From: Pseudomonadota bacterium
GTDB taxonomy: Bacteria > Pseudomonadota > Alphaproteobacteria > Rhodobacterales > Rhodobacteraceae
Assembly: GCA_021845805.1 (NCBI GenBank)
Contig: JAJZVD010000010.1
Location: 1-64,000 of the forward strand
Length of the DNA: 64,000 nt
Direction of reading: 5' to 3'
The notes under the pieces are model-generated. The model was not told the origin of the DNA and did not search any database. It saw only the letters and a list, made by a program, of their open reading frames with translations. Positions 20,341 through 28,452 of the stretch are shown here, piece by piece (position 1 is the stretch's first letter; each line of letters opens with the position of its first letter). A program made the translations under genes and the position numbers.

Positions 20341-21027
20341 TTATCCCTTCGGCGCCAGCAGCTTCAGCGCGGCGCGGATCAGGGCGGCGGGCGCGGCCTC
20401 GGGCGCCTCGGCCGCGGCCTGGGCCACGGCCTGCGCGGCCTCGCCCTGTGCATAGCCCAGGTTGACAAGCGCCGACAGCGCATCGGCGGTGTGCCGGGCA
20501 CGGTCCATCGCCGGTTCAATCGGGGCCGGTGCCGCCTTGCCCCGCCGCTTCGGCGCCAGCGCCGGCGCCTCGCCCGCGGGCAGGGTGGCGGGCGCGGTGG
20601 CCAGCGTGCCGCCCATCGCCATCACCCCCGGCGCCTTCGCCTTCAGTTCCAGAACCACGCGCTGCGCGATCTTCGGCCCCACACCCGGCGCGGCCTTGAT
20701 CGCCGTCACGTCGCCCAGCGTGATCGCGCGGGCCACGCCTTCGGGCCCCAGCGTGCCGATGATGGCCAGCGCCGCCTTCACCCCCACGCCCTGCACGGTC
20801 ATCAGCAGGCGGTGCCATTCCTTCTCGATCAGGGTGGCAAAGCCGATCAGTTGCAACAGGTCTTCGCGCACGATCAGTTCGGTGTAAAGCGCCACCGCCT
20901 CGCCCGGCGCGGGCATCTGCGCCAGCGTGCGGTCCGACACATGCACGACATAACCGACGCCGCGCACGTCGATCAGCACATGATCGCCGCCCTTGTGGTC
21001 CAGCACGCCCGCGATCCGGCCGATCAT
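20341..21027 (-). CDS. ruvA: Holliday junction binding protein RuvA
   Basis: RuvA of 228 residues that tetramerises on four-way junctions and recruits RuvB. The N-terminal OB domain begins [12 protein letters not shown]. Helix-hairpin-helix segments [14 protein letters not shown] and [17 protein letters not shown] follow, then a flexible Ala/Pro-rich linker and the RuvB-binding domain III. It is slightly longer than the common ~200 residues because of the linker. Its ATG overlaps the ruvC stop. Confidence 0.97.
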   Translation of the reverse strand: MIGRIAGVLDHKGGDHVLIDVRGVGYVVHVSDRTLAQMPAPGEAVALYTELIVREDLLQLIGFATLIEKEWHRLLMTVQGVGVKAALAIIGTLGPEGVARAITLGDVTAIKAAPGVGPKIAQRVVLELKAKAPGVMAMGGTLATAPATLPAGEAPALAPKRRGKAAPAPIEPAMDRARHTADALSALVNLGYAQGEAAQAVAQAAAEAPEAAPAALIRAALKLLAPKG

Positions 21028-21533
21028 CGCGCAGCCGCCCGCGCCAGCGCCGCCTGCAGGCGGCCGGCCGACTGCATGTGATGGGCATGGCAGATCGCCA
21101 CCGCCAGCGCATCGGCGGCGTCGGGGCCCGCGATCTCGACCCCCGGCAGGTGCAGCCGGACCATGTGGTCCACCTGAACCTTGGCGGCATGGCCCACGCC
21201 CACCACCGTCTTCTTCACCGCGTTGGGGGCATATTCGCCCACCTCAAGCCCCGCCTGCGCGGGCACCAGCAGCGCGATGCCGCGGGCCTGGCCCAGTTTC
21301 AGCGTGGCGACCCCGTCCTTGTTCACGAAGGTCAGTTCCACCGCGGCCGTGTCGGGCGAAAAGCGGCGCAGCACCTCGGTCAACTGGCCGTGCAGCGACA
21401 GCAGCCGCGGGGCAAGTTCGCCCGTCTCGGAATGGCAGATGCCGTTCGCGACATGCGTGAGTCGCGATCCCGCGACATCGATCACCCCCCAGCCGAGGTT
21501 CCGAAGCCCGGGGTCGATCCCCAATACCCGCAT
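21024..21533 (-). CDS. ruvC: Holliday junction resolvase RuvC
   Basis: RNase H-fold endonuclease of 169 residues that cuts Holliday junctions. The first catalytic Asp is in [10 protein letters not shown] (residue 7). [10 protein letters not shown] carries the acidic residue of the second strand, and [17 protein letters not shown] carries the C-terminal acidic pair. The ATG giving MRVLGIDPG is the family start; the open frame extends further upstream without similarity. Confidence 0.96.
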   Translation of the reverse strand: MRVLGIDPGLRNLGWGVIDVAGSRLTHVANGICHSETGELAPRLLSLHGQLTEVLRRFSPDTAAVELTFVNKDGVATLKLGQARGIALLVPAQAGLEVGEYAPNAVKKTVVGVGHAAKVQVDHMVRLHLPGVEIAGPDAADALAVAICHAHHMQSAGRLQAALARAAAR

Positions 21534-21878
21534 TCCGCCGCCTGCCCTGTTGCTTTTCTGCTGCACTAGCACGAAAAGCGAACATCCGCCAGCGGGAATG
21601 CCGCAGGGGGCGCCGACACCGGCCCCGGGACCCTTTGTCACAATCCGGCCACAATCGCCCCTTTGCAGGTGCAGAAAGCGGCTTCCGGCATCCAAAAGCG
21701 ACACGCCGATCACGGTGTGGATATGTTCGTTTCACCCTTGTTTCATTGGCCGAAACCCATGCGCTGGAGGCATGCGGGCTATGCAGTCCGGCCCGCTTGC
21801 CTCCGCGATCTGCCGCGCCTAAGTGCGGCCGCATCGGACATCGCCTGAATATCAGGCACTTTGCAAAGGACAACCGCC
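21534..21878. other. 345-bp intergenic region, ruvC / DUF1127 gene
   Basis: Divergent control region with no gene that I can support. It should hold the ruvC promoter on one side and the DUF1127 promoter on the other. It contains a direct repeat CACAATC-CGGC-CACAATC near 21641 and a sigma-32-like promoter candidate at 21737-21761. No tRNA, riboswitch or long dyad was seen. Confidence 0.6.
21737..21761 (+). promoter_or_regulatory. Candidate heat-shock-type (RpoH) promoter
   Basis: CTTGTT and CCCATG lie 13 bp apart, close to the sigma-32 pattern CTTGAA / CCCCATnT. A transcript from here would carry a leader of about 110 nt before the DUF1127 gene. In Rhodobacter some small DUF1127 genes are known RpoHI/RpoHII targets, which makes the match more credible. 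Confidence 0.38.
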
Positions 21879-22091
21879 ATGGCCGCCCAAATGACGACCC
21901 GCCCGGCGCCCTTCGGCGCCATCGCGACCTACAAGGTCGTGACCTTCTTCTCGAACGTGTTCGCCGCCCTGTCGGCGTGGAATGATGCGCGGGTGACGCG
22001 CCATTCGCTCGGCAAGCTGTCGGACCGCGAACTGGACGACATCGGCCTGTGCCGGGGCGACATCGAGGTGATCGCGCAAGCGCGCGCCTGA
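21879..22091 (+). CDS. Small DUF1127 (YjiS-like) protein
   Basis: A 70-residue protein ending in the DUF1127 signature: RVTRHSLGKLSDRELDDIGLCRGDIE, where the Leu-x-x-Leu-x-D-R-x-L-x-D-I-G pattern is diagnostic. It is basic in the N-terminal half. Family members in alphaproteobacteria include small RNA-binding or stress-linked proteins such as CcaF1 of Rhodobacter sphaeroides. AAAGGA precedes the ATG. An intrinsic terminator follows directly, so the gene is probably monocistronic. Confidence 0.9.
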   Translation: MAAQMTTRPAPFGAIATYKVVTFFSNVFAALSAWNDARVTRHSLGKLSDRELDDIGLCRGDIEVIAQARA

Positions 22092-22119
22092 TCGCCTTCC
22101 TGAAGAAGACCGAGGGACA

Positions 22120-22158
22120 GGACCGCACCGGGCACAGCCCGGCTGCGGTCCTTCTGTT
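22120..22158 (+). terminator. Intrinsic terminator of the DUF1127 gene
   Basis: A long stem (GGACCGCACCGGGC pairing with GCCCGG-C-TGCGGTCC around ACA) is followed by TTCTGTTT. It lies about 30 bp after the stop codon. Confidence 0.85.
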
Positions 22159-22245
22159 TCCGGGCGGCAGGCCAGGCCCCCGAAGACGCGAAAGGGTCGC
22201 GCCGGAGATCCGCCGCGACCCTTCTGCTGTGGAGCGATACCGGGA

Positions 22246-22593
22246 TCAGCCGCGGAGCGCGGCGATCTTTCCGGCAAGGAATGTTGTGACGGGATCGGCC
22301 ACCATGACCACGGCGCCCGCGCGGTCGAGGCTGTCGCCCTGCCGCAGCATGGACAGCCTGTCGGCATAGTCGTGCGGGCCGATGGCCGAGAGGATCATGA
22401 CCTTCACCAGCGTCACGGCCGTGAACACCATGACAATCGCGCGCAGGACGGGCGCTACGTGGCTGCGCGACGGCGGGGGCTGGAAATAGGCACGGCCCAA
22501 GGTTCCCGCGGCTTCAAAGCCACCGCCCTCGCGATGCCGTTTCTGGATACGATAGATTCGTCCGTAGAAGTCACGCAGATTCGAATCGGCCAT
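22246..22593 (-). CDS. Small membrane protein of unknown function, paralogue 1
   Basis: A 115-residue protein I cannot assign. It has a cytoplasmic basic N terminus (RIYRIQKRHR), one hydrophobic helix (about 48-70), then the motif IGPHDYADRL, an LRQGD segment and DPVTTFLAGKI. It is clearly paralogous to the next gene upstream: F9, R12 and R15-I16-Q17, the helix, GP-x-DY, and DPVT all align. That alignment supports the ATG chosen here over an upstream GTG. The gap to the paralogue is AT-rich and may carry its own promoter. Confidence 0.75.
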   Translation of the reverse strand: MADSNLRDFYGRIYRIQKRHREGGGFEAAGTLGRAYFQPPPSRSHVAPVLRAIVMVFTAVTLVKVMILSAIGPHDYADRLSMLRQGDSLDRAGAVVMVADPVTTFLAGKIAALRG

Positions 22594-22716
22594 GACAAAC
22601 CCCAGCAGCATGGCCCCCACCACAAGGTGTTTATCGGGTATAATTATGGCATAAATTGGGCGTGGGCCTTCAAATCAACACAAAGACGCGGCCGACTTGA
22701 GGCAATGCGTTCAGTT

Positions 22717-23385
22717 TTAAGGAGAATCCGGTCCAGGCGCGGGCACGAACATGCCCGCCATGCCGCGCGTCGACGGTCCCGCGGGGGCCAGACCGGGCAC
22801 GACGCCGCCATCCTGCGGCTTGGGCGCCTGCAGAAATCTGCTCCCTGCGCGCGCGCCCGTCCGCGCGGGATGCGCCGGATGCACCATGACGGGGCTCGGG
22901 GGAACCTTCGCCGCGGCGGGCGGCACCAGGTGCATCGGGCTGGGCCCCGGATCGGCGCCACCGCCGAAATCCAGCGTGCTGATCGTGGGCTTCACCGGAC
23001 TGTCGTTGGGCGAGGTTGCCGCCGCGGCCGCAACATTGCCCGCTGCGGCTTCCACCGCGCTGGCGCCGCCCACGGCGTGCTGCACCAGGCGCTGCAACAC
23101 CATCGTCACGGGATCGGGCGTCATCATCCGGGCGGCCAACTGGTCCATCAGCGTGCCCTGCGCCAGCGCCGCGCGATGCCGTTCGTAATCGGCCGGACCG
23201 ATGTCGACGATCAGCACCGCCTTCAACCCGATCACCGCACCCGCGGCCATTCCGGCCAGCTTCAGCCCCATCTCGGCCTTGCGCCAGGGGCGCGCGACGG
23301 TCTTCTGGGGCGCGGGCATGGCGGGACGTGCCGCCTGGATGCGGCGCAGCCGTTCAGCAAACTCGGAATCCACCGCCTGTGTCAC
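22717..23385 (-). CDS. Membrane protein with Pro-rich tail, paralogue 2
   Basis: A 222-residue protein of unknown function. Residues 1-105 match the neighbouring small membrane protein: F9, R12, RIQ at 15-17, a hydrophobic helix at about 40-60, IGPADYERH at 62-70, and DPVTMVLQRLV at 91-101. The remaining ~115 residues are Ala/Pro/Gly-rich and look disordered. The start is GTG with GAGGGA 8 bp upstream. The two genes are tandem and the shorter one probably arose by duplication with loss of the tail, or the longer one by gain of it. Confidence 0.75.
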   Translation of the reverse strand: MTQAVDSEFAERLRRIQAARPAMPAPQKTVARPWRKAEMGLKLAGMAAGAVIGLKAVLIVDIGPADYERHRAALAQGTLMDQLAARMMTPDPVTMVLQRLVQHAVGGASAVEAAAGNVAAAAATSPNDSPVKPTISTLDFGGGADPGPSPMHLVPPAAAKVPPSPVMVHPAHPARTGARAGSRFLQAPKPQDGGVVPGLAPAGPSTRGMAGMFVPAPGPDSP

Positions 23386-23454
23386 GGTCCAGCTCCCTCG
23401 CCTTCAGGCGAACGCTGGCAGGATGACGGCCAATCGCGGCGAAAGCGTGAAGAC

Positions 23455-24327
23455 TTAGCGGCCTTTCCGCAGCGTCAATGCGCACCATTCGCCCAGATCC
23501 TCGCGCGTTTCCACGCTGAACCCCTGGGCCAGGTAGGCCGCGATCACGTCTTCGGCCTGCGTCACCAAAAGCCCCGACAGGATCGCCCGGCCGCCCGGCG
23601 CGATGTGACGCGCCATGTCGGGCGCAAGCTGGATCAGCGGACCCATGAGGATATTGGCAAGGACCACGTCGAAGGGCGCCGCCGCCGCGATGCGCGGATG
23701 GTCGAACCCCGTGGCCTCGAGGCAGATCACCCGGCCGTTCAGCCCGTTGCCCGCCACATTCGCCTCGGCCACCGCGACCGCGACCGCGTCGATGTCCGAG
23801 GCGATCACCGGGTTCGGCCAGACAGAGGCCGCGGCCATCGCCAGCACCCCCGTGCCGCAGCCGATATCGGCCACGTTCTGCGCCACCAGCCCTGCATCGA
23901 CCAGCCGGTCGAGCGCGCGCAGACACCCCAGCGTGGTGCCGTGGTGGCCGGTGCCGAAGGCCACCGTCGCCTCGATCAACAGCGAGACGCGGCCCGGCTG
24001 CACCTTGTCGGCGTCGTGACTGCCGTAGACGAAGAAGCGCCCCGCCTCCACCGGTGACAGTTCGCGCCGCACCTTGGCCACCCAATCGATCTCGGGCAGT
24101 TCCGACAGCGCGAAGGGGCGCGCCCCATGCACGGCCGCCAGCAGCGCCAGCGCCACCTCGTCGGGCGGGTCGGTGAAATAGGCGCCGACCTCCCACAGGC
24201 CCGAGCCGTCCTCGACCTCGAAGACGCCCACGCCCACGGGTTCGGGCTCCAGATCCTCGAGCGCCTCGGCCAGGGTTTCGGCGGCGTCCTGTCCGGTCAG
24301 CGTCGTCAGGGCGGAATAGGTGGGCAT
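23455..24327 (-). CDS. prmA: Ribosomal protein L11 methyltransferase
   Basis: PrmA of 290 residues, a SAM-dependent enzyme that methylates ribosomal protein L11. An N-terminal substrate-recognition domain (about 1-95) precedes the methyltransferase domain. Key motifs are VAFGTGHHGTT, motif I ADIGCGTGVLA, and NILMGPL in the position of the N-x-x-Y/L motif IV. It is transcribed in the same direction as the two unknown membrane genes, about 70 bp upstream of them. Confidence 0.95.
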   Translation of the reverse strand: MPTYSALTTLTGQDAAETLAEALEDLEPEPVGVGVFEVEDGSGLWEVGAYFTDPPDEVALALLAAVHGARPFALSELPEIDWVAKVRRELSPVEAGRFFVYGSHDADKVQPGRVSLLIEATVAFGTGHHGTTLGCLRALDRLVDAGLVAQNVADIGCGTGVLAMAAASVWPNPVIASDIDAVAVAVAEANVAGNGLNGRVICLEATGFDHPRIAAAAPFDVVLANILMGPLIQLAPDMARHIAPGGRAILSGLLVTQAEDVIAAYLAQGFSVETREDLGEWCALTLRKGR

Positions 24328-24459
24328 CTGGGCTCTCCCCTCTGGGTCGCCCTGCCCTACGGCGCCCCCGCGGCGCGGTCAAGCCAGCCCGTCACCCCCC
24401 GGGCCTGCACCGCGTCCTGGCCGCGCCGCCTGCGCGCGCAGAATTTTTTTGCGCCCCGC

Positions 24460-24487
24460 GGGATTATTCCTGCCGCCCCCGCGTCTA
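24460..24487 (+). promoter_or_regulatory. Candidate ECF-sigma promoter
   Basis: GGGATT and CGTCTA lie 16 bp apart, 45 bp upstream of the secreted-protein gene that opens the ECF operon. The G-rich -35 and CGTC-type -10 resemble ECF promoters and differ from the sigma-70 pattern, which suggests autoregulation by the sigma factor encoded two genes on. Confidence 0.42.
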
Positions 24488-24531
24488 TGCTTCATGGGCT
24501 GACGAGAGGCCCTGATCCAACGGAGGTTTCC

Positions 24532-24915
24532 ATGAAGACCGCATCCTTCACCCTGACGCTGGCGCTTGTGCTCGGGCTGCCCGCCCTTGCCCTCGCCGAT
24601 CCGGCGATGACGATGGACAGCGCCAAGGGCAAGATCTTCACCGATGCCAAGGGCATGTCGCTTTACACCTTCGACAACGACAAGGGCGGCAAATCGGCCT
24701 GCAACGGCCCCTGCGCCGCGAACTGGCCGCCGCTGATGGCCGGCGCCTCGGACAAGCCCTCGGGCGCGTGGACGATCATCACCCGCGACGATGGCGGCAA
24801 GCAGTGGGCCTATGACGGCAAGCCGGTCTACACCTTCAAGGCGGATGCCAAGCCGGGCGACGTGAACGGCGATGGCGTCAAGGGGATCTGGCACCTGGCC
24901 ATGCCTGCGATGTAA
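24532..24915 (+). CDS. Secreted COG4315 (Lipoprotein_15 repeat) protein
   Basis: A 127-residue protein with a signal peptide (cut near ALAD, residue ~22). It holds two copies of the short secreted repeat of unknown function: GKIFTDAKGMSLYTFDND and KQWAYDGKPVYTFKAD. A Cys pair lies in SACNGPCAANWPP. The function of the family is not established. GGAGG stands 5 bp before the ATG. It is the first gene of a three-gene unit with an ECF sigma factor and its anti-sigma factor, so it is a likely output of that system. Confidence 0.92.
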   Translation: MKTASFTLTLALVLGLPALALADPAMTMDSAKGKIFTDAKGMSLYTFDNDKGGKSACNGPCAANWPPLMAGASDKPSGAWTIITRDDGGKQWAYDGKPVYTFKADAKPGDVNGDGVKGIWHLAMPAM

Positions 24916-24924
24916 GCTGACGGC

Positions 24925-25419
24925 ATGGATATCCTGGACGAGATCGAGACGGCGATCCCGGCCCTTCGGCGCTATGCCCATGCGCTGGAGCGTGACCGTG
25001 ACGCGGCCGATGATCTTGTCCAGGATACGCTGGAGCGCGCGCTGTCGCGGCGCGCGCAATGGCGCGGCGAAGGGTCGGTGCGGGCCTGGCTTTTCTGCAT
25101 CCTGCAGAACCGCTACCGCGACACCCACCGCCGCCCCGGCCCCAGGTTGGTGGCGGTCGAGGATCTGGCGACAGAACCCGCCCGCCCCGGCGCGCAGGAA
25201 GGCCAGATGGCCCTGCGCGAGGTGCATGACGCCATGGGCCGCCTGCCCGCAGACCAGCGCGCCGCCCTGCTGCTGGTGGCGCTGGAGGGGCTGAGCTTTG
25301 ACGAGGCAGCACGGGTTCTGGGCCTGCCGCGCGGCACGTTGATGTCGCGCCTGGCACGCGCGCGCGCCGCCTTGCGCGGCCTGACGGGCCGTGACGAACC
25401 ACGGAAGGTGACGCGATGA
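24925..25419 (+). CDS. ECF-type RNA polymerase sigma factor
   Basis: A 164-residue sigma-70-family protein of ECF type with only regions 2 and 4. Region 2 covers about 5-75 (RDAADDLVQDTLERAL, then WLFCILQNRYRD). Region 4 covers about 100-155 (LPADQRAALLLVALEGLSFDEAARVLGLPRGTLMSRLARAR). It starts 9 bp after the secreted-protein gene and its stop overlaps the start of the anti-sigma gene. Its exact ECF subgroup cannot be set by eye. Confidence 0.95.
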   Translation: MDILDEIETAIPALRRYAHALERDRDAADDLVQDTLERALSRRAQWRGEGSVRAWLFCILQNRYRDTHRRPGPRLVAVEDLATEPARPGAQEGQMALREVHDAMGRLPADQRAALLLVALEGLSFDEAARVLGLPRGTLMSRLARARAALRGLTGRDEPRKVTR

Positions 25420-26180
25420 CGGCGGACGAGAACGCCATCCCCGAGAACAGTCTGCTGGCCTGGCACGAGGGCGCGCTGTCCCCGCCCGAGCGGCAGGCCC
25501 TGGCCGCGCGGCTGGCCGGGGATGCCGCCGCCCAGGCGACGCTGGCCGACTGGACCCGGCAGGACGCCGCGCTTCAGGCGCTGTACGGGCCGCGCGGCGA
25601 TGAACCCGTGCCCGCCCGGCTGACGCGGATGGTCGACGCCGCCCGCGCCACGCCCGCCCGGCGCTGGCCTGCGGGCCGCGCGCTGGCGGCGGGGCTCGCG
25701 GCCTTTGCGATCGGGGGCGCGGCGGGCTGGCTGGGCCACGGGCTTGCCCGCCCGGGGGGGCCCGATCCTGTCACCGATGCGGCCCTTGCCTACCGCACCT
25801 ATGTCGTCGAGGCCGTCCACCCGGTCGAGGTGCCCGCCAGCGACGCGGCGCATCTGACCACCTGGATCTCGAAACGGCTGGGCCACACGATCCACGCCCC
25901 CGACTTCGCCCGCGAAGGCTTCAGCCTGATGGGCGGGCGGGTGCTGCCCTCGGCCACCGGGGCGGCGGCGCTGTTCATGTATCAGGACGCGGCCGGGCAG
26001 CGGCTTGCGCTTTATGTTGCGCCATCGGGCAGCGACGAGACCGCTTTCCGCTTCTTCGACAAGGCGGGAACCGAGGGGTTCTGGTGGGTCGACCGCGACC
26101 TTTGCTATGCCATCGCCGGAACCCTGCCGCGCGACGTGCTGCGGCGCATCGCGACCTCGGCCTACGACCAGCTGCTTTAG
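25416..26180 (+). CDS. Membrane anti-sigma factor
   Basis: A 254-residue protein with an N-terminal cytoplasmic anti-sigma-like helical domain (about 10-60), one transmembrane helix (about 88-108) and a periplasmic domain with conserved-looking VPASDAAHLTTWISKRLGH and GFSLMGGRVLP. No ZAS zinc motif (H-x3-C-x2-C) is present. The 4-bp ATGA overlap with the ECF gene strongly suggests a sigma/anti-sigma pair. The stop codon overlaps that of the convergent priA (TTTAG). Confidence 0.88.
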   Translation: MTADENAIPENSLLAWHEGALSPPERQALAARLAGDAAAQATLADWTRQDAALQALYGPRGDEPVPARLTRMVDAARATPARRWPAGRALAAGLAAFAIGGAAGWLGHGLARPGGPDPVTDAALAYRTYVVEAVHPVEVPASDAAHLTTWISKRLGHTIHAPDFAREGFSLMGGRVLPSATGAAALFMYQDAAGQRLALYVAPSGSDETAFRFFDKAGTEGFWWVDRDLCYAIAGTLPRDVLRRIATSAYDQLL

Positions 26181-28369
26181 AGAAAGCTTTGCGGGTCGAT
26201 GTCGATCGACAGCCGCAGATCGGCGGGCAGCGGCAGTTGCGCGACCCAGCGGGCCAGCGCCGCCTGCAACGGCACGGCCTTGGCCGCCTTGACCAGAAGC
26301 CGCACCCGGTGCCGACCACGGATCCGCGCGATGGGGGCCGGGGCGGGGCCGAAGACCTGTGCGCCCACCGCCCGCAGCGGCGCGTCGCGGCGGGCGAGTT
26401 CGGCGCCGAAGTCGAACACCGCCTGCACGTCGGGCGCGCTCAGCACGATCCCCGCCATCCGGCCATAGGGGGGCATGCCCGCCACCCGGCGTTCCTCGGC
26501 CTCGGCGCGCCAGAAGCCTTCTTCGTCGCCCGACAGGATCGCGCGGATCACCGGGTGGTCCGGCTGGCAGGTCTGCAGCAGCGCCAGCCCCGGCCGGTCG
26601 GCCCGCCCCGCCCGCCCTGCCACCTGTCGCATCATCTGGAAGGTGCGTTCGGCCGCGCGCAGGTCGGAGCCTTGCAGGCCAAGGTCGGCGTCGATCACCC
26701 CCACCAGCGTCAGCAGGGGAAAGTTGTGCCCCTTGGCGACAAGCTGGGTGCCGATGATGATGTCGGCCCCGCCCGCGGCGATCAGCTCGATCTGCTCTTT
26801 CAGCGCGCGCGCCGTGCCGAACAGGTCCGAGGACAGCACCGCCACCCGCGCGCCCGGAAAGACAGCCGTCACCTCTTCGGCCAGCCGTTCCACCCCGGGG
26901 CCGACGGGGGCAAGCTTGCCCTCGACCTTGCAGGCCGGGCAGGCGGCGGGCATCGGCTTGGTCTCGCCGCACTGGTGGCAGACAAGCCGTTTCAGGAACC
27001 GGTGTTCCACCATCCGCGCATCGCAGTGGTCGCAGCCGATCTGGTGGCCGCAGGCGCGGCAGATGGTGACCGGCGCATAGCCCCGGCGGTTGAGGAACAG
27101 CAGCGCCTGTTCCCCCGCCTGCACCCGCGCCGCGACCGCCTGTTGCAGCGTGGGCGAGATCCAGCGGTTGGCCGCCAGGGTTTCCGCCCGCATGTCGATG
27201 GCGCGCATCTCGGGCAGGGTCGCCGCGCCGAAGCGGGCGGGCAGATCCAGCCGGGCGTATTTTCCGCTGTCGGCGTTCACCCAGCTTTCCAGCGAGGGCG
27301 TGGCCGAGGCCAGCACCACCTGCGCCCCCAGGATCGAGGCGCGCAGCACCGCCATGTCGCGCGCGTTGTAAAGCACCCCGTCTTCCTGCTTGTACGAGGT
27401 GTCATGTTCCTCATCCACCACGATCAGCCCCAGATCGCGGAACGGCAGGAACAGGGCCGAGCGCGCGCCCACCACAAGCTGCGCCCCCCCCTCGGCCACC
27501 ATCCGCCAGACCCGGCGGCGTTCGGTGACGGTGATGCCCGAATGCCATTCGGCGGGCCGGGCGCCAAAGCGGTCTTCGACCCGGGCCAGAAAGCCCGCGG
27601 TCAGCGCGATCTCGGGCAGCAGGACCAGCGCCTGCCGCCCCTGCCGCAGGCATTCCGCGACCGCCTCCAGATAGACCTCGGTCTTGCCAGAGCCCGTCAC
27701 CCCTTTCAGCAGCGTCGTGCCATAGGCCCCGCCCGCCACACCCTCGCGCAGCCGCGCGGCCGCCACGGACTGGTCGGGCGACAGCGTCGCGCCGGGCAGC
27801 CCGGGGTCAAGGCGCGGATAGGGCATGTCGCGGGGCGCCTCGTCCTCGGCCACCGCGCCCTGCGCCACCAGCCCCTTGACGACAGAGGTCGTCACCCCCG
27901 CAAGTTCCGCGAGTTCGCCCAGCGTGAAGGCCAGGCCGCCGTGATCGCGCAAGACCGCCAGCACCCGGCCGCGCGCATCGGTCATCCGGTCGGGGTCGCC
28001 CCCGCCCAGCCGGTAGATCCGGCGCATCGCCGGGCTTTCGCCCAGGCCCGGCGCGCGGGTGGCCAGCCGCAGCATCGCATGCATCGGCGTCAGCGTGTAT
28101 TCGGCGGCGCGCGCCAGGAACAGCCGCATCTCCTCGCGCATCGGGGGGGCATCCAGCACGCGGGCCACGCTGCGCAGCTTGGCCGCGTCGAACCCGCCCT
28201 GCCCCGGCCCCCAGACGACCCCCAGAACCCGGCGGGGGCCAAGCGGCACCTCGACGAAGGCGCCCTCGGCGCAGCCGCCGGGGGGCGCTCGGTAGTCCAG
28301 CATCCGGTCAAGCGGTTGCGCAGTCAGCACCCCCACCCGCTCGCCGTCCTCGAACCATCCGTCTGTCAT
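26177..28369 (-). CDS. priA: Primosomal replication restart helicase PriA
   Basis: Superfamily 2 3'-5' helicase of 730 residues that reloads the replisome at stalled forks. It has an N-terminal DNA-binding domain, Walker A GVTGSGKTEVYLE, Walker B VDEEHDTSYK, and a zinc-binding insertion with paired cysteines (CRACGHQIGCDHC, CHQCG and CPAC). The C-terminal helicase motifs end at QMMRQVAGRAGR. The ATG giving MTDGWFEDGERVGV is chosen because PriA proteins start just before that block. Confidence 0.97.
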   Translation of the reverse strand: MTDGWFEDGERVGVLTAQPLDRMLDYRAPPGGCAEGAFVEVPLGPRRVLGVVWGPGQGGFDAAKLRSVARVLDAPPMREEMRLFLARAAEYTLTPMHAMLRLATRAPGLGESPAMRRIYRLGGGDPDRMTDARGRVLAVLRDHGGLAFTLGELAELAGVTTSVVKGLVAQGAVAEDEAPRDMPYPRLDPGLPGATLSPDQSVAAARLREGVAGGAYGTTLLKGVTGSGKTEVYLEAVAECLRQGRQALVLLPEIALTAGFLARVEDRFGARPAEWHSGITVTERRRVWRMVAEGGAQLVVGARSALFLPFRDLGLIVVDEEHDTSYKQEDGVLYNARDMAVLRASILGAQVVLASATPSLESWVNADSGKYARLDLPARFGAATLPEMRAIDMRAETLAANRWISPTLQQAVAARVQAGEQALLFLNRRGYAPVTICRACGHQIGCDHCDARMVEHRFLKRLVCHQCGETKPMPAACPACKVEGKLAPVGPGVERLAEEVTAVFPGARVAVLSSDLFGTARALKEQIELIAAGGADIIIGTQLVAKGHNFPLLTLVGVIDADLGLQGSDLRAAERTFQMMRQVAGRAGRADRPGLALLQTCQPDHPVIRAILSGDEEGFWRAEAEERRVAGMPPYGRMAGIVLSAPDVQAVFDFGAELARRDAPLRAVGAQVFGPAPAPIARIRGRHRVRLLVKAAKAVPLQAALARWVAQLPLPADLRLSIDIDPQSFL

Positions 28370-28400
28370 CAGCGTCCCTTTGGCCTTCCGGCGCCCCATA

Positions 28401-28436
28401 GGTTGCGGTAATACATCGCCGACCGAAGCCGCAACC
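28401..28436 (+). repeat. Inverted repeat in the fsa leader
   Basis: GGTTGCGG and CCGCAACC, perfect 8-bp arms 20 bp apart, lie just upstream of the GGAAGGGG ribosome-binding site of fsa. In RNA the hairpin would end about 5 nt before that site and might affect translation, or it may be an operator. Confidence 0.5.
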
Positions 28437-28452
28437 GGAAGGGGACGCGCCC

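Noticed and set aside
22092-22160. CcsR-like small RNA downstream of the DUF1127 gene
   Set aside because: Only about 30 nt precede a single terminator hairpin and no repeated CCUCCUCCC loop motif is present.
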